Origin: an uncultured Desulfovibrio sp.
GTDB lineage: Bacteria; Desulfobacterota; Desulfovibrionia; Desulfovibrionales; Desulfovibrionaceae
DNA length: 9,167 nt
NCBI GenBank assembly: GCA_945871415.1
Contig: CAMBWG010000068.1
Coordinates: forward strand, 1-9,167
Reading direction: 5' to 3'
Positions 1 through 7,554 of the stretch are shown in pieces. Each line of letters begins with the position of its first letter. Position 1 is the stretch's first letter. The notes under the pieces were generated by a model that was not told the origin of the DNA, made no database searches, and was given only the letters and a program-made list of their open reading frames with translations. The position numbers and the translations under genes are program-made.

Positions 1-50
<50 letters not shown>

Positions 51-70
51 AAAAACATTTAGTGTTGGCC

Positions 71-3000
71 TTAGTCCGTGCCGCAGCGGGAAATGGTGCC
101 GTTTTCGACCGTGAAAAGGGCGCTGCCGGTCTGTGTTTCGCGCAGCATGTCCGCCACATGGGGATGGCAGGTGAAGTAGATGAGCTGATGCGCGGGGCCG
201 TGGCGCCCTTCGCAGAGATCCACAAAGACACGGGCCGTGCGCTGGGCGCGCTCGGGGTCAAAGTTCACAAGCACATCATCCATGATGATGGGCAGGGGGC
301 TCGCCTGCGCGGCATGGTTCTGGATATAGGCCAGCCGCAGGGCCAGATAGGCCTGTTCCTGCGCGCCGCGGCTGAGAATGTCGGGCTCGACGCTTTCGCC
401 GGAAGCGGACAGAATATGCAGCTCCCTGTTTTCCAGCGACGTGCTGATGCCGCGCCACTGGCCGCCGGTGATACTTTCAAACAGGGTCGAAGCCAGCCGG
501 ATGACCTGCGGCTGCCGCTCCTTTTCAAAGTTGCGCTTTGCCTGCAGCAGCACGGCGCGGGCAAGGGTCGCGCGGGCCCAGAGGCGCGCCGTGCGGTTCA
601 TGCTCTCTTGGAGCAGGGCCTTCTGCTGGGCCAGATCGGCGGGCTTTTCGGTATGCCCGAGGTTCTCCACCCGGGCGGCAAGGGCCGCCACTTCTTCCGC
701 AAGGTTCTGCTCTTCGGCAACGCTGTCGGCAAGATCGCTGCGTGCGGCACTGCTGTCGCGCTCCTGTTCTTCCTGCGTCTGACCGTTGAAGGACTCCAGA
801 AACACATCCAGAGGCGTGTCGCCGGCGGCAAGACGCAGCGTGTCCTCCAGATCCGCCTGACGGCGGCGGATATCGCGCTGTTCGGCCAGCGCGGCGGCCT
901 TGCGGAGAAAGTCTTCGGCATCCCGCGCTTCGGCCAGCGTAAAGAGGGCGCTTTCTCCGGCAAGGGCCTCGTCAAGCGCGGCATTGGCGGCACGGCAGGC
1001 GTCGTTTTCCTCTGTAATGCGCAGTTCCAGACGCTCGCGTTCGCGCTGGGCTTCTTCCATGCGGGCGGCAGCGTCAAGGCAGGTGTCCAGCGCTTCGAGC
1101 CAGTCGCCGTCTTCGGCTACGGATCTGTTCGTGGACCGGAGGATGTCGCGCAAGGGCGCGCGGAGCGCGTCTATTTCTTCCCTGTACTGCGTGATCTCCG
1201 CCTGTGCGCGCTCCAGAGAGGCTTCGGCGGCAAGACTGTTTTCCATGGAGGCAAAGGCCTCCCGGACGGTTTCGGGCGCGAGGTCCTCGCCCAGCCCCAG
1301 TGCGGAAAGACATTCGGCCCATTGCGACCGTGCCCCGGCAAGGCGGGCATCGGCCTCCTGTAAGCGGAGTTCCTGTTCATCCCGCTGACGCCGCAGGCGG
1401 TCGCGGTCGTTCTGCCGGTTCTGCAGCGTTGCTTCAGCTTTGATGCGCTGTTCCCGGACGGCGTCGGCATCGCGGCAGCTGTCCAGCACCTGTCGCCCGG
1501 CTTCCTGAAGGGCGGCGGGGTCCTCCGGATCGGCGTCGCGCAGCCGGTCGGCCACGGGCGGCACGGCGCGGATCACTTCCTCGATGCGGCGGACGTCTTC
1601 TTCCAGCGCATCCACTTCGGACTGGGCATCGTCAACCGTATGCCAGGCAACCCGCGCCGCTTCGGCGCGGGCAAAGAAGGCTTCCGCGGCTTCCGGGGCG
1701 GGCACGCTGCCCACGCCGAAGGTCTGCATGAATTCATGCCAGCGACGGCGGAGGTGCTGCACGGTCTGTTCCGCCTCGTGGGCCGCGCTCTGGAGGCGGG
1801 AAAGCTCGGTGCGCGCCAGCGTCTGCTGGCGGCGGAGGTCCTCAATATCCTTGCGCAGACGTTCGCCGCTGAAACATTGCTCGCGTTCCCGCTCAAGAGC
1901 CGCTTCGGCGGCATCCAGCGCGGTGGGTTCCATGCTTTCCGCCTGCGCCTGACGGCAGAGGTTTTCGGCCTGCGTTTCCAGTTCGGCAAGATGCGCGGCG
2001 GCGGCTTCGCGGCGCGCGTGCAGCTGTTCCATAGCCTGCTTGTGGCGTTTGGCTTCCGGGCCGGAACGCGGCATGCCGCCGCTCAGGGCAAAGACGCCGC
2101 AGACCAGCACCAGATAGCCGGACCAGAGGCTGATGGGCACGGACAGCGTCGGCGTCAGCGGCAGGCTTTCCATACCGAGCTGCCAGTGGGCCAGAAGAAT
2201 GGCCCCGCCCGCCAGCATGAGCAGAACGCCCACTATCAGCAGCGGTATGCTCTTGATGGGCGCGGGCGGCTGCTCGGCGGCAATGCGCTGCTCAAGTTCC
2301 GCAAAACGCTCCCGTTCCGTCTCCAGTGTTCCCGCAAGAGAACGCAGACGGCGTACGGCGGAGGCGCGGCTGTCCAGCGCGTCACGGCTGGGGCCGTCCA
2401 GAGCGCGCTGTTCGTCCCGCAGGAGATCGATGCGCTGCTTGATGTCCTCCAGCTGGTATTCCGCCTGCTGCACATTCTGCTGGGCTTCTTCGGCGGCATG
2501 CAGGCCCTTCTGCATTTCTCCCGCAAGGCGGATGGCATCATCCCGACGGGCCAGGAGTTCATCCAGCAGGGTCTTGGCTTCGCCGCCGGCCAGACAGAGC
2601 GGGTCATAAACGCGGGCAAAAGCATTGATGGCATTCTGAACGGCGCGCCGTCGCAAGGGCAGACGCTGACGCGTTTCTTCCACCATGCCCAGCGCATGGC
2701 GCAGGGCGTCCCGGCCCTCGTCGGGCAGCAGGGCTTCCGGTTCGGGCAGGTTGTCCAGCGCTTCCCGGGCGGCGGTCACGTCGCGCTCGGCGTTTTCCAC
2801 CTCGTTGTTGGCCTTGGAGAGCGCCAGCGCCGCCGATTGCTGCATGAGACCGGCGGCGATCATTTCCCGGGCCTGTTTTTCCATATCTTCGCGGGCGAAG
2901 AGAGAACGATCCGTCCCGCGAATACGTTCGCAGGTCCAGTCCGGGCCCAGACGTTGCAGCTCCCGCTCCAGATCGGCGCGGGCGCGTTCCGCCAGTGCTT

Positions 3001-4030
3001 CCTGAAGCGGAATGGCGGCTTCGGCCTGCCGGTAGCTGGTCTTGCGTTCGGCAAGACGACGCAGGGCGGGCAGGGCGGTCAGCAGCGGCTGATTGATTTC
3101 TATGGCGTCGCGGCGCTCCCGCAGGAGCAGGATTTTTTCCTGTTGCGCGGCCATGGTCCGGCGGCAGGCTTCGGCGGCTTCCTGCAGGCGGGCCAGACGC
3201 GCCGGACCGTCTTCGGGAAAGGCCGGACAGATTTTTTCGGCCCGTTCCAGCTGCGCGCAGGCCTTGCGCCACTCATCCCATTGCCGCCAGACGCCAAGAC
3301 GGCGTTCCAGATGGCGCAGATGATCTTCCAGCCCGGCGCGGCGTGCGCGCACGGCGTGCAGGCGTTCCCGTTTCTCGTGCAGCGTCCCGGCAAGGGCGTC
3401 GTATTGAGCGCTTTCTTCCTCCGCTTCCACCAGCGCCGCCCGCAGCTGTTCCCATTGCGACAGCATTTCGTTGAGCTGCGGCTTTTTGCCGTTGACCTTG
3501 AACAACTCGTCCGCCTGCTGTTCCAGTCGTCGCAGGGCCTCGCCGGGGGAACGCAGACCAAGACCGAAGCTGGCGCCGTAGAGGGCGTTGCGCACGCCGT
3601 CGGCGCTCAGGCTTGCAAAGGTTTGCAGTTCCGTCAGGCTGAAACCGAAAACACTGCGGAAAACATCGCGGCTGATGCCGCACATAAGTCGTTCCAGTAC
3701 TTCGGGCTCGCGGGGGTGTCCGTCGGCGTCGGCCAGCGTCAGAATGCCGCTCCCCGCGCTGGGACGCCGCGTCAGCCGCAGAATACCGTCCGATTCCGTC
3801 GCAAGCTCAAGGCTGCCGCCTCCCTGTCCGCTGCGCGGCAGCGACAGGCGACGGGACTCGCGGCTGCGGGAGTCGGGGTAGCCGGTGAGCATGTTGCGCA
3901 GAAACTCCAGACAAGTGGATTTGCCCGCTTCGTTGCGCCCCAGAAAAATGGTCAGACCCGGCGACAGATCTTCCACGGCGACGTGGGAGAAAATGCCGAA
4001 TTCGTCAATATGAAAGGAACGAATGTGCAT
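71..4030 (-). CDS. Large SbcC/Rad50-like (YhaN-type) AAA ATPase with a mid-protein membrane hairpin
   Basis: A 1319-residue ABC-type ATPase of the Rad50/SbcC/YhaN group, expected to work with the metallophosphoesterase encoded just upstream in DNA-end processing or repair. Visible motifs: Walker A GRNEAGKS at residues 31-38; a Q-loop region near GFSLTELQ (129-136); signature-like LSRGAQEQ (1219-1226); Walker B LPIIMDD (1246-1252) followed by the D-loop VNFD; and switch histidine 1289 in YFTCHPH. Between the two ATPase halves are long Arg/Glu/Gln-rich coiled-coil arms (roughly 155-590 and 655-1190). Where SbcC or Rad50 would carry a CxxC zinc hook there is none. Instead, two hydrophobic segments (about 595-613 and 633-650) with a short linker suggest a membrane hairpin. 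The start is supported by GGAGG seven bases upstream and by a TAATG overlap with the preceding stop codon. The protein is longer than Bacillus YhaN (about 960 residues from memory). Family assignment is firm; the exact role is inferred. Confidence 0.93.
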   Translation of the reverse strand: MHIRSFHIDEFGIFSHVAVEDLSPGLTIFLGRNEAGKSTCLEFLRNMLTGYPDSRSRESRRLSLPRSGQGGGSLELATESDGILRLTRRPSAGSGILTLADADGHPREPEVLERLMCGISRDVFRSVFGFSLTELQTFASLSADGVRNALYGASFGLGLRSPGEALRRLEQQADELFKVNGKKPQLNEMLSQWEQLRAALVEAEEESAQYDALAGTLHEKRERLHAVRARRAGLEDHLRHLERRLGVWRQWDEWRKACAQLERAEKICPAFPEDGPARLARLQEAAEACRRTMAAQQEKILLLRERRDAIEINQPLLTALPALRRLAERKTSYRQAEAAIPLQEALAERARADLERELQRLGPDWTCERIRGTDRSLFAREDMEKQAREMIAAGLMQQSAALALSKANNEVENAERDVTAAREALDNLPEPEALLPDEGRDALRHALGMVEETRQRLPLRRRAVQNAINAFARVYDPLCLAGGEAKTLLDELLARRDDAIRLAGEMQKGLHAAEEAQQNVQQAEYQLEDIKQRIDLLRDEQRALDGPSRDALDSRASAVRRLRSLAGTLETERERFAELEQRIAAEQPPAPIKSIPLLIVGVLLMLAGGAILLAHWQLGMESLPLTPTLSVPISLWSGYLVLVCGVFALSGGMPRSGPEAKRHKQAMEQLHARREAAAAHLAELETQAENLCRQAQAESMEPTALDAAEAALEREREQCFSGERLRKDIEDLRRQQTLARTELSRLQSAAHEAEQTVQHLRRRWHEFMQTFGVGSVPAPEAAEAFFARAEAARVAWHTVDDAQSEVDALEEDVRRIEEVIRAVPPVADRLRDADPEDPAALQEAGRQVLDSCRDADAVREQRIKAEATLQNRQNDRDRLRRQRDEQELRLQEADARLAGARSQWAECLSALGLGEDLAPETVREAFASMENSLAAEASLERAQAEITQYREEIDALRAPLRDILRSTNRSVAEDGDWLEALDTCLDAAARMEEAQRERERLELRITEENDACRAANAALDEALAGESALFTLAEARDAEDFLRKAAALAEQRDIRRRQADLEDTLRLAAGDTPLDVFLESFNGQTQEEQERDSSAARSDLADSVAEEQNLAEEVAALAARVENLGHTEKPADLAQQKALLQESMNRTARLWARATLARAVLLQAKRNFEKERQPQVIRLASTLFESITGGQWRGISTSLENRELHILSASGESVEPDILSRGAQEQAYLALRLAYIQNHAAQASPLPIIMDDVLVNFDPERAQRTARVFVDLCEGRHGPAHQLIYFTCHPHVADMLRETQTGSALFTVENGTISRCGTD

Positions 4031-5313
4031 TAACGGGCCTCCAGCAAATCAGCGCACAGGCGTTCGGCTTCGTCCAGCAGACGCCGGGTTTCTTCATCGT
4101 CCGGCGCATCCAGCGCGCCGCGGAACCGGGGATGGCGAAAGAGCGGATCGAGCGCCGGTCCGGCAAGGGTTCGCAGAAGCGCCGGATCTGCGCGCATGGC
4201 TTCCATGAGGCGCATGGTTTCGCCAAGCAGGTCTTCCCGTTGCAGGTATTCCGCGCGTTCCGCCGGGGGGCGCGTTTCCACAACAAGATCCTTGAGCCAG
4301 ATTTTCGGAGAGGCGGAACAGAGATGCAGGGTTCGTTCCGTGAGATCGCTCTGGGTGGCGGGATCGCGCAGCAGCATGTCCAAAGGCGTGCGCCCTGTGC
4401 AGCGCACCCGCACGATGAGAGCTTCGCATTCCGGGCCTGTTTCGCGGGAGGCGTCATCCAGCGTGGTCAGCAGGCGCTGCTCCACTTCGTCGATATGGGC
4501 GACATCGTTCAGCTCCAGCAGGCACTGCCGCCACTGCACGGACGAGAGCGGCACAAATTTTTCGCGGCAGATCCAGCCGCTGCCGTCATTGGTCGCCGTG
4601 ACGGAAAGGCAGCCGCGCGGGCCCTGTTCGTTGATATGCAGCCCCTGCGTATTGCCGGAGTAGGCGATGAAGGGCGTGCGCTGCAGAATGCCGCGCTCGT
4701 GAATATGGCCCAGCGCCCAGGCGTCAAGCCGGGAATCCAGCAGATCGGACAGTGCGCAGGGCGCGTAGCGCTCATGGCTGCGCTGTCCTTCCACCGCGCA
4801 ATGGAGCACGCCGATCTGAAAGGCGTCGTCATGGGCGGTATCGCGGGAAAAGTTTTTGGCAAGATTGCGATTTTCCTGCTGGCGGGCATGGCTGATGCCG
4901 TGCACAAGCGCAACGATGCGCTCGTCGCGCCTGACGGGGCGGCGTTCGACGGTCTCCCCGAAAATGGTCACATTGTCGGGCCATTCCACGGAGGTCAGGC
5001 GCGAAGACAGCGGATCATGGTTGCCGTGCGCAATAAAGACGGGAATGCCGAGACGCTGCAGACGCACGCAGCCGTCCCGCAGTTGCAGCTGCGCCTTGAT
5101 GCTGCGCTGCTCCTGATTGTAGATGTCGCCGGCCAGGATCAGAAAATGCGGCCGCTCCGCCTCGCACAGACGAATCAGCCGCTCCAGTGCGGTCCCCGCC
5201 GCATTCTGCAACAACCGCGTCAAATGTCCCTCGCGTGCGGCTTCGCGGGAAAGCCCTTGAAACGGCGTATCCAAATGCAGATCCGCTGCGTGAATATAGC
5301 GCACTGCGTCCAT
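4030..5313 (-). CDS. SbcD/Mre11-like (YhaO-type) DNA repair metallophosphoesterase
   Basis: A 427-residue calcineurin-like phosphoesterase, the nuclease subunit expected to pair with the downstream ATPase. The Mre11/SbcD metal-binding motifs appear in order: D11-x-H13 in HAADLHLD, G62-D63 (AGDIYN), G97-N98-H99-D100, H171 in GVLHCAVEG, and G202-H203-I-H205. All expected Mn-binding residues are therefore present, and the enzyme should be an active exo/endonuclease. The C-terminal part, from about residue 245, is the less conserved capping and partner-binding region. It has no signal peptide, so it should be cytoplasmic. The start codon follows a modest CGGGG Shine-Dalgarno-like stretch, and the N-terminus fits the family pattern of the first strand leading straight into D-x-H. 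The stop codon shares one base with the ATPase start, implying translational coupling and a fixed subunit ratio. It resembles YhaO more than classical SbcD because its partner is YhaN-like. Confidence 0.93.
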   Translation of the reverse strand: MDAVRYIHAADLHLDTPFQGLSREAAREGHLTRLLQNAAGTALERLIRLCEAERPHFLILAGDIYNQEQRSIKAQLQLRDGCVRLQRLGIPVFIAHGNHDPLSSRLTSVEWPDNVTIFGETVERRPVRRDERIVALVHGISHARQQENRNLAKNFSRDTAHDDAFQIGVLHCAVEGQRSHERYAPCALSDLLDSRLDAWALGHIHERGILQRTPFIAYSGNTQGLHINEQGPRGCLSVTATNDGSGWICREKFVPLSSVQWRQCLLELNDVAHIDEVEQRLLTTLDDASRETGPECEALIVRVRCTGRTPLDMLLRDPATQSDLTERTLHLCSASPKIWLKDLVVETRPPAERAEYLQREDLLGETMRLMEAMRADPALLRTLAGPALDPLFRHPRFRGALDAPDDEETRRLLDEAERLCADLLEAR

Positions 5314-5352
5314 TGTAGCCCCGTATCTGTAGAAATGACAAAATATGTCCGA

Positions 5353-5381
5353 ACTCTAGACTTTTTCTGGAGCATTGACAA
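5353..5381 (-). promoter_or_regulatory. Candidate sigma70-type promoter for the nuclease-ATPase operon
   Basis: Reading the minus strand, TTGTCA (5381-5376, 5 of 6 matches to the -35 consensus) is followed by a 17-base spacer and TAGAGT (5358-5353, 4 of 6 to the -10 consensus). Transcription would begin about 30-35 bases before the ATG at 5313. The site lies just after the terminator of the TRAP operon, the expected place for a new promoter. The call rests on hexamer matching only. Confidence 0.4.
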
Positions 5382-5430
5382 GACGCCGCAAGGGCGGAGA
5401 GGGAGCGGCGGCGCTTCGGGAAATGTGACG

Positions 5431-5475
5431 AGAGAAAAGAAAGGAATGCGGAGGAGGGAATTTCCCTCCTCCGCA
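5431..5475 (-). terminator. Strong rho-independent terminator of the TRAP transporter operon
   Basis: A perfect inverted repeat, TGCGGAGGAGGG (5447-5458) and CCCTCCTCCGCA (5464-5475), gives a 12-bp GC-rich stem with a 5-base AATTT loop. Two A:T pairs at the base of the loop could extend the symmetry further. On the minus strand the stem is followed by a pyrimidine tract rich in T (complement of 5431-5446), as needed for intrinsic termination. On the plus strand the downstream side is GC-rich, so termination is one-directional. It lies about 130 bases past the dctM stop and before the nuclease-gene promoter, separating the two transcription units. Confidence 0.88.
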
Positions 5476-5545
5476 CGCCGTGGGAGTTTCAGAGTCTGTG
5501 CAGTTTGAAATGCTCCGCATGTCAAATCCTACGGTCTGTCGTTTC

Positions 5546-5568
5546 GCGGAAAAACGCCCTTTTCCCGC
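5546..5568 (-). other. Stem-loop in the 3' untranslated region after dctM
   Basis: Just downstream of the dctM stop, GCGGAAAAA (5546-5554) can pair with TTTTCCCGC (5560-5568) around a 5-base loop, giving nine pairs with one G-U wobble in the minus-strand RNA. No T tract follows on the minus strand, so this is not a terminator by itself. It could protect the 3' end of the transporter mRNA, or be incidental. The rest of the 293-base gap between dctM and the nuclease gene holds only the terminator and promoter listed separately. I see no credible small gene there. Confidence 0.35.
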
Positions 5569-5606
5569 TCACTCCGGACCGGACGGCGTTGCGTCGCCGC
5601 TTCGCG

Positions 5607-6887
5607 TCAGCTGAGCCAGCCGAGCGGCACGAGCGACAGCGAGGGGAAGAACAGCAGCAGGAAGAGCATGATGGCCTCCACGATGATGAACGGGAGGAGT
5701 GCGCTTACCAGCTTGGCGATCTTGATGTTGCCGATGCCGCAGACCACATAGAGGACCGTACCCACGGGCGGCGTGATGACGCCGATGCCGAGGTTGAGGA
5801 TGAAGAGCAGGCCGAAATAGTAGGGGTCGATGCCCGCCTTCATGATGAGCGGATAGAATACCGGCGCAAAGATCAGAATGTTGGGGGTCAGGTCCATGAC
5901 CATGCCCACCAGGAACAGGAAGACGTTGATGGCCAGCAGCAGCAGGATGGGCTTGTCAATGAGCGGGCTGAAAATGTCGGTAATCTGGTTGGGAATCTGG
6001 GCAATGGTGATGAACCAGCCCACGGCCGTCGCGGCGGACACCACCAGCATGACCACGGCCGTGGTGCGCGCGGCCCGGGCGCTCACGCGCAGCAGGGCGC
6101 GGAAGGAAAGTTCCCTGTACCAGAGGACGCAGACGGCAATGGCATAGATGGCCGCGAAAGCGCCGCCTTCGGTGGGGGTGAAGATACCGAAGCGGATACC
6201 GCCGAGCAGCAGTACCGGCATGATGAACGCCGGGGTGGCGTCAATCAGAATGCGCTTCTTTTCTTCGCGGGTGAAGGTGATGGTTTCGTTGTAGCCGTCG
6301 ATGCGGACAATGAAATACCAGACAATCATCAGCGCCATGCCGATGAAGATACCGGGGAACAGACCGATCATGAACAGCTTGGTGATGGACAGGCCGCTGA
6401 CCGTGGCGCCCAGCAGAATGAAGTTGGTGCTGGGCGGGATGATGGGCCCGAGAATGGCGCCCGAGGCGATGACGGCCCCGGCCCGGCCAGGCTTGTAGCC
6501 CACCTGTGCCATCATGGGCAGGAGCAGGCCGCCCAGGGCGGCGGCTTCGGCAACGGAGCTGCCCATAAGGCCCGCAAAGATGATGCTGGAGATGATGGCG
6601 GCATAGCCCAGGCCGCCGCGGATATGGCCGATCATGAGCTGGGCCATTTGCACGACGCGGCGTGACAGGCCGCCTTCGGCCATGATTTCACCCGCAAAGA
6701 CAAAGAAGGGAATGGCCATCAGCGGGTAGTTGTTGGCGCCGTCCAGCATGGACGTGGGAATGATCATCACGTCCCACATGCCCGAATGCCACATGAGGAC
6801 GATGGAACAGATAATCAGCACAAGGGCAATGGGAATGCCCAGCGACATGAAGGCAAAGAGGGTGCCGAGAAACAGGAAGAGTTCCAT
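5607..6887 (-). CDS. dctM: TRAP transporter large permease subunit (DctM family)
   Basis: A 426-residue, highly hydrophobic inner-membrane protein with the length and about 12 membrane segments typical of DctM. It forms the ion-coupled transport channel, driven by sodium or protons, of a tripartite TRAP system. Family motifs: LMAIPFFVFAGEIM (56-69), GSSVAEAAALG (109-119), the GPIIPPS re-entrant loop (147-153), TPTEGG (237-242) and the second TPPVG loop (372-376). Many relatives have Asp where this protein has Glu114 (GSSVAEAA), a conservative change. The start is backed by GGAGGG seven bases upstream, inside the end of dctQ. Only three bases separate the dctQ stop from this ATG, so the two genes are co-transcribed and probably translationally coupled. 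Substrate cannot be read from this subunit. The alternative, a related DedA or citrate-family permease, is excluded by the motifs and gene context. Confidence 0.97.
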   Translation of the reverse strand: MELFLFLGTLFAFMSLGIPIALVLIICSIVLMWHSGMWDVMIIPTSMLDGANNYPLMAIPFFVFAGEIMAEGGLSRRVVQMAQLMIGHIRGGLGYAAIISSIIFAGLMGSSVAEAAALGGLLLPMMAQVGYKPGRAGAVIASGAILGPIIPPSTNFILLGATVSGLSITKLFMIGLFPGIFIGMALMIVWYFIVRIDGYNETITFTREEKKRILIDATPAFIMPVLLLGGIRFGIFTPTEGGAFAAIYAIAVCVLWYRELSFRALLRVSARAARTTAVVMLVVSAATAVGWFITIAQIPNQITDIFSPLIDKPILLLLAINVFLFLVGMVMDLTPNILIFAPVFYPLIMKAGIDPYYFGLLFILNLGIGVITPPVGTVLYVVCGIGNIKIAKLVSALLPFIIVEAIMLFLLLFFPSLSLVPLGWLS

Positions 6888-6890
6888 GCG

Positions 6891-7448
6891 CTAGCCCTCC
6901 TGATTGCCCTTGGTGAAGGATGAAGCGGGACGCCGTATAAGCTGCACAAGATCGCGAATATGGATGCAGAAGGCCGCCAGCGCCATGGCGGGCAGAATAA
7001 AGTTGATCATGGCCATGTTGACGCCGGTTGCCACGGAGCTGGTATCCATGGTCTGACGCACATAGGCAATACCGCCGAGCAGCAGGAGCAGCTGCACGGC
7101 CATGGTGCACAGCAGAGCGATGATGTCCACAACCTTGCGCGATACGCCGGAGAGCAGATCGACAAAGAGATCCACCGCAATATGCTTTTTACGGTAAAAG
7201 GCTTCGATAGCGCCGAAAAAGGTGATGTACATGAACAGGAAACGCGCCCATTCCTCGCTGGGCGGATAACTGCTCCCAAAACAGTAACGGAGAATCGTAT
7301 TGTAGAAGACAAGACCGATCATGCCGAGAAAAATGGCGGCGCAAAAAACTTCAAAGGCAAATTCTGCCATGCTCGAAGGCTTCTCTTCCTGCTGCGAAGG
7401 AGCGGCGAGCTTGACGGGCATGTCGTTTTGGCGGGCATCGTTGCTCAT
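6891..7448 (-). CDS. dctQ: TRAP transporter small permease subunit (DctQ family)
   Basis: A 185-residue inner-membrane protein that packs against DctM and supports the docking of DctP. Four hydrophobic segments are visible, at about 30-50, 69-85, 106-128 and 145-165. Family landmarks are N50-T-I-L-R-Y (end of the first helix), the acidic EEWARFLFMY (65-74) and HIAVD (89-93). The roughly 28-residue hydrophilic N-terminus is somewhat long for DctQ. Starts at Met10 or Met27 are possible, but GAGG seven bases before the first ATG favours the long form. It lies 106 bases downstream of dctP, with a terminator-like hairpin in that gap, and three bases upstream of dctM. Identification rests on motifs, topology and operon order. 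Confidence 0.95.
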   Translation of the reverse strand: MSNDARQNDMPVKLAAPSQQEEKPSSMAEFAFEVFCAAIFLGMIGLVFYNTILRYCFGSSYPPSEEWARFLFMYITFFGAIEAFYRKKHIAVDLFVDLLSGVSRKVVDIIALLCTMAVQLLLLLGGIAYVRQTMDTSSVATGVNMAMINFILPAMALAAFCIHIRDLVQLIRRPASSFTKGNQEG

Positions 7449-7480
7449 GTATTGACCTCGGGACGTGTCCGGTTAGCAGC

Positions 7481-7539
7481 AAAAAGGGGGAAACGTGTTC
7501 CGAACCGGCTTTTTCAGGCGATCCGGGCGCGTTTCCCCC
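7481..7539 (-). terminator. Terminator-like attenuator hairpin between dctP and dctQ
   Basis: In the 106-base gap after dctP, the minus-strand RNA has GGGGGAAACG (complement of 7530-7539) and the perfectly complementary CGTTTCCCCC (complement of 7486-7495). This makes a 10-bp stem closing a 34-base GC-rich loop, followed immediately by TTTTT (complement of 7481-7485). The arrangement is that of an intrinsic terminator. Because dctQM have no obvious promoter of their own here, partial read-through would give more dctP than dctQM transcript. It could also act as a 3' stabiliser of a processed dctP mRNA. The large loop makes it weaker than a classical terminator. Confidence 0.65.
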
Positions 7540-7554
7540 CGACCTTACGTCAAT

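Noticed and set aside
62..1363. A 433-codon plus-strand open frame opposite the end of the ATPase gene
   Set aside because: Same antisense shadow effect; no domain, and it lies fully inside a well-supported minus-strand gene.
1640..4033. A 797-codon open frame on the plus strand opposite the ATPase gene
   Set aside because: It is an antisense shadow. The minus-strand frame encodes a protein with clear Walker A, signature and Walker B motifs, while the plus-strand product has low-complexity Gly/Arg/Ala/Phe composition and no recognisable domain. High GC content leaves few stop codons in the opposing frame.
71..5313. The nuclease-ATPase pair as a known antiphage defence system
   Set aside because: The pair resembles housekeeping SbcCD/YhaNO repair proteins, and no other defence, toxin or mobile-element gene is nearby. 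A defence role would be speculation.
4132..5508. A 458-codon plus-strand open frame opposite the nuclease gene
   Set aside because: It is complementary to a gene with all Mre11-type metal motifs, and its own translation shows no recognisable family.
5505..6665. A 386-codon plus-strand open frame rich in Asp, Glu, His, Gln and Gly
   Set aside because: The odd composition is what the complement of hydrophobic DctM codons produces; it is not a real acidic protein.
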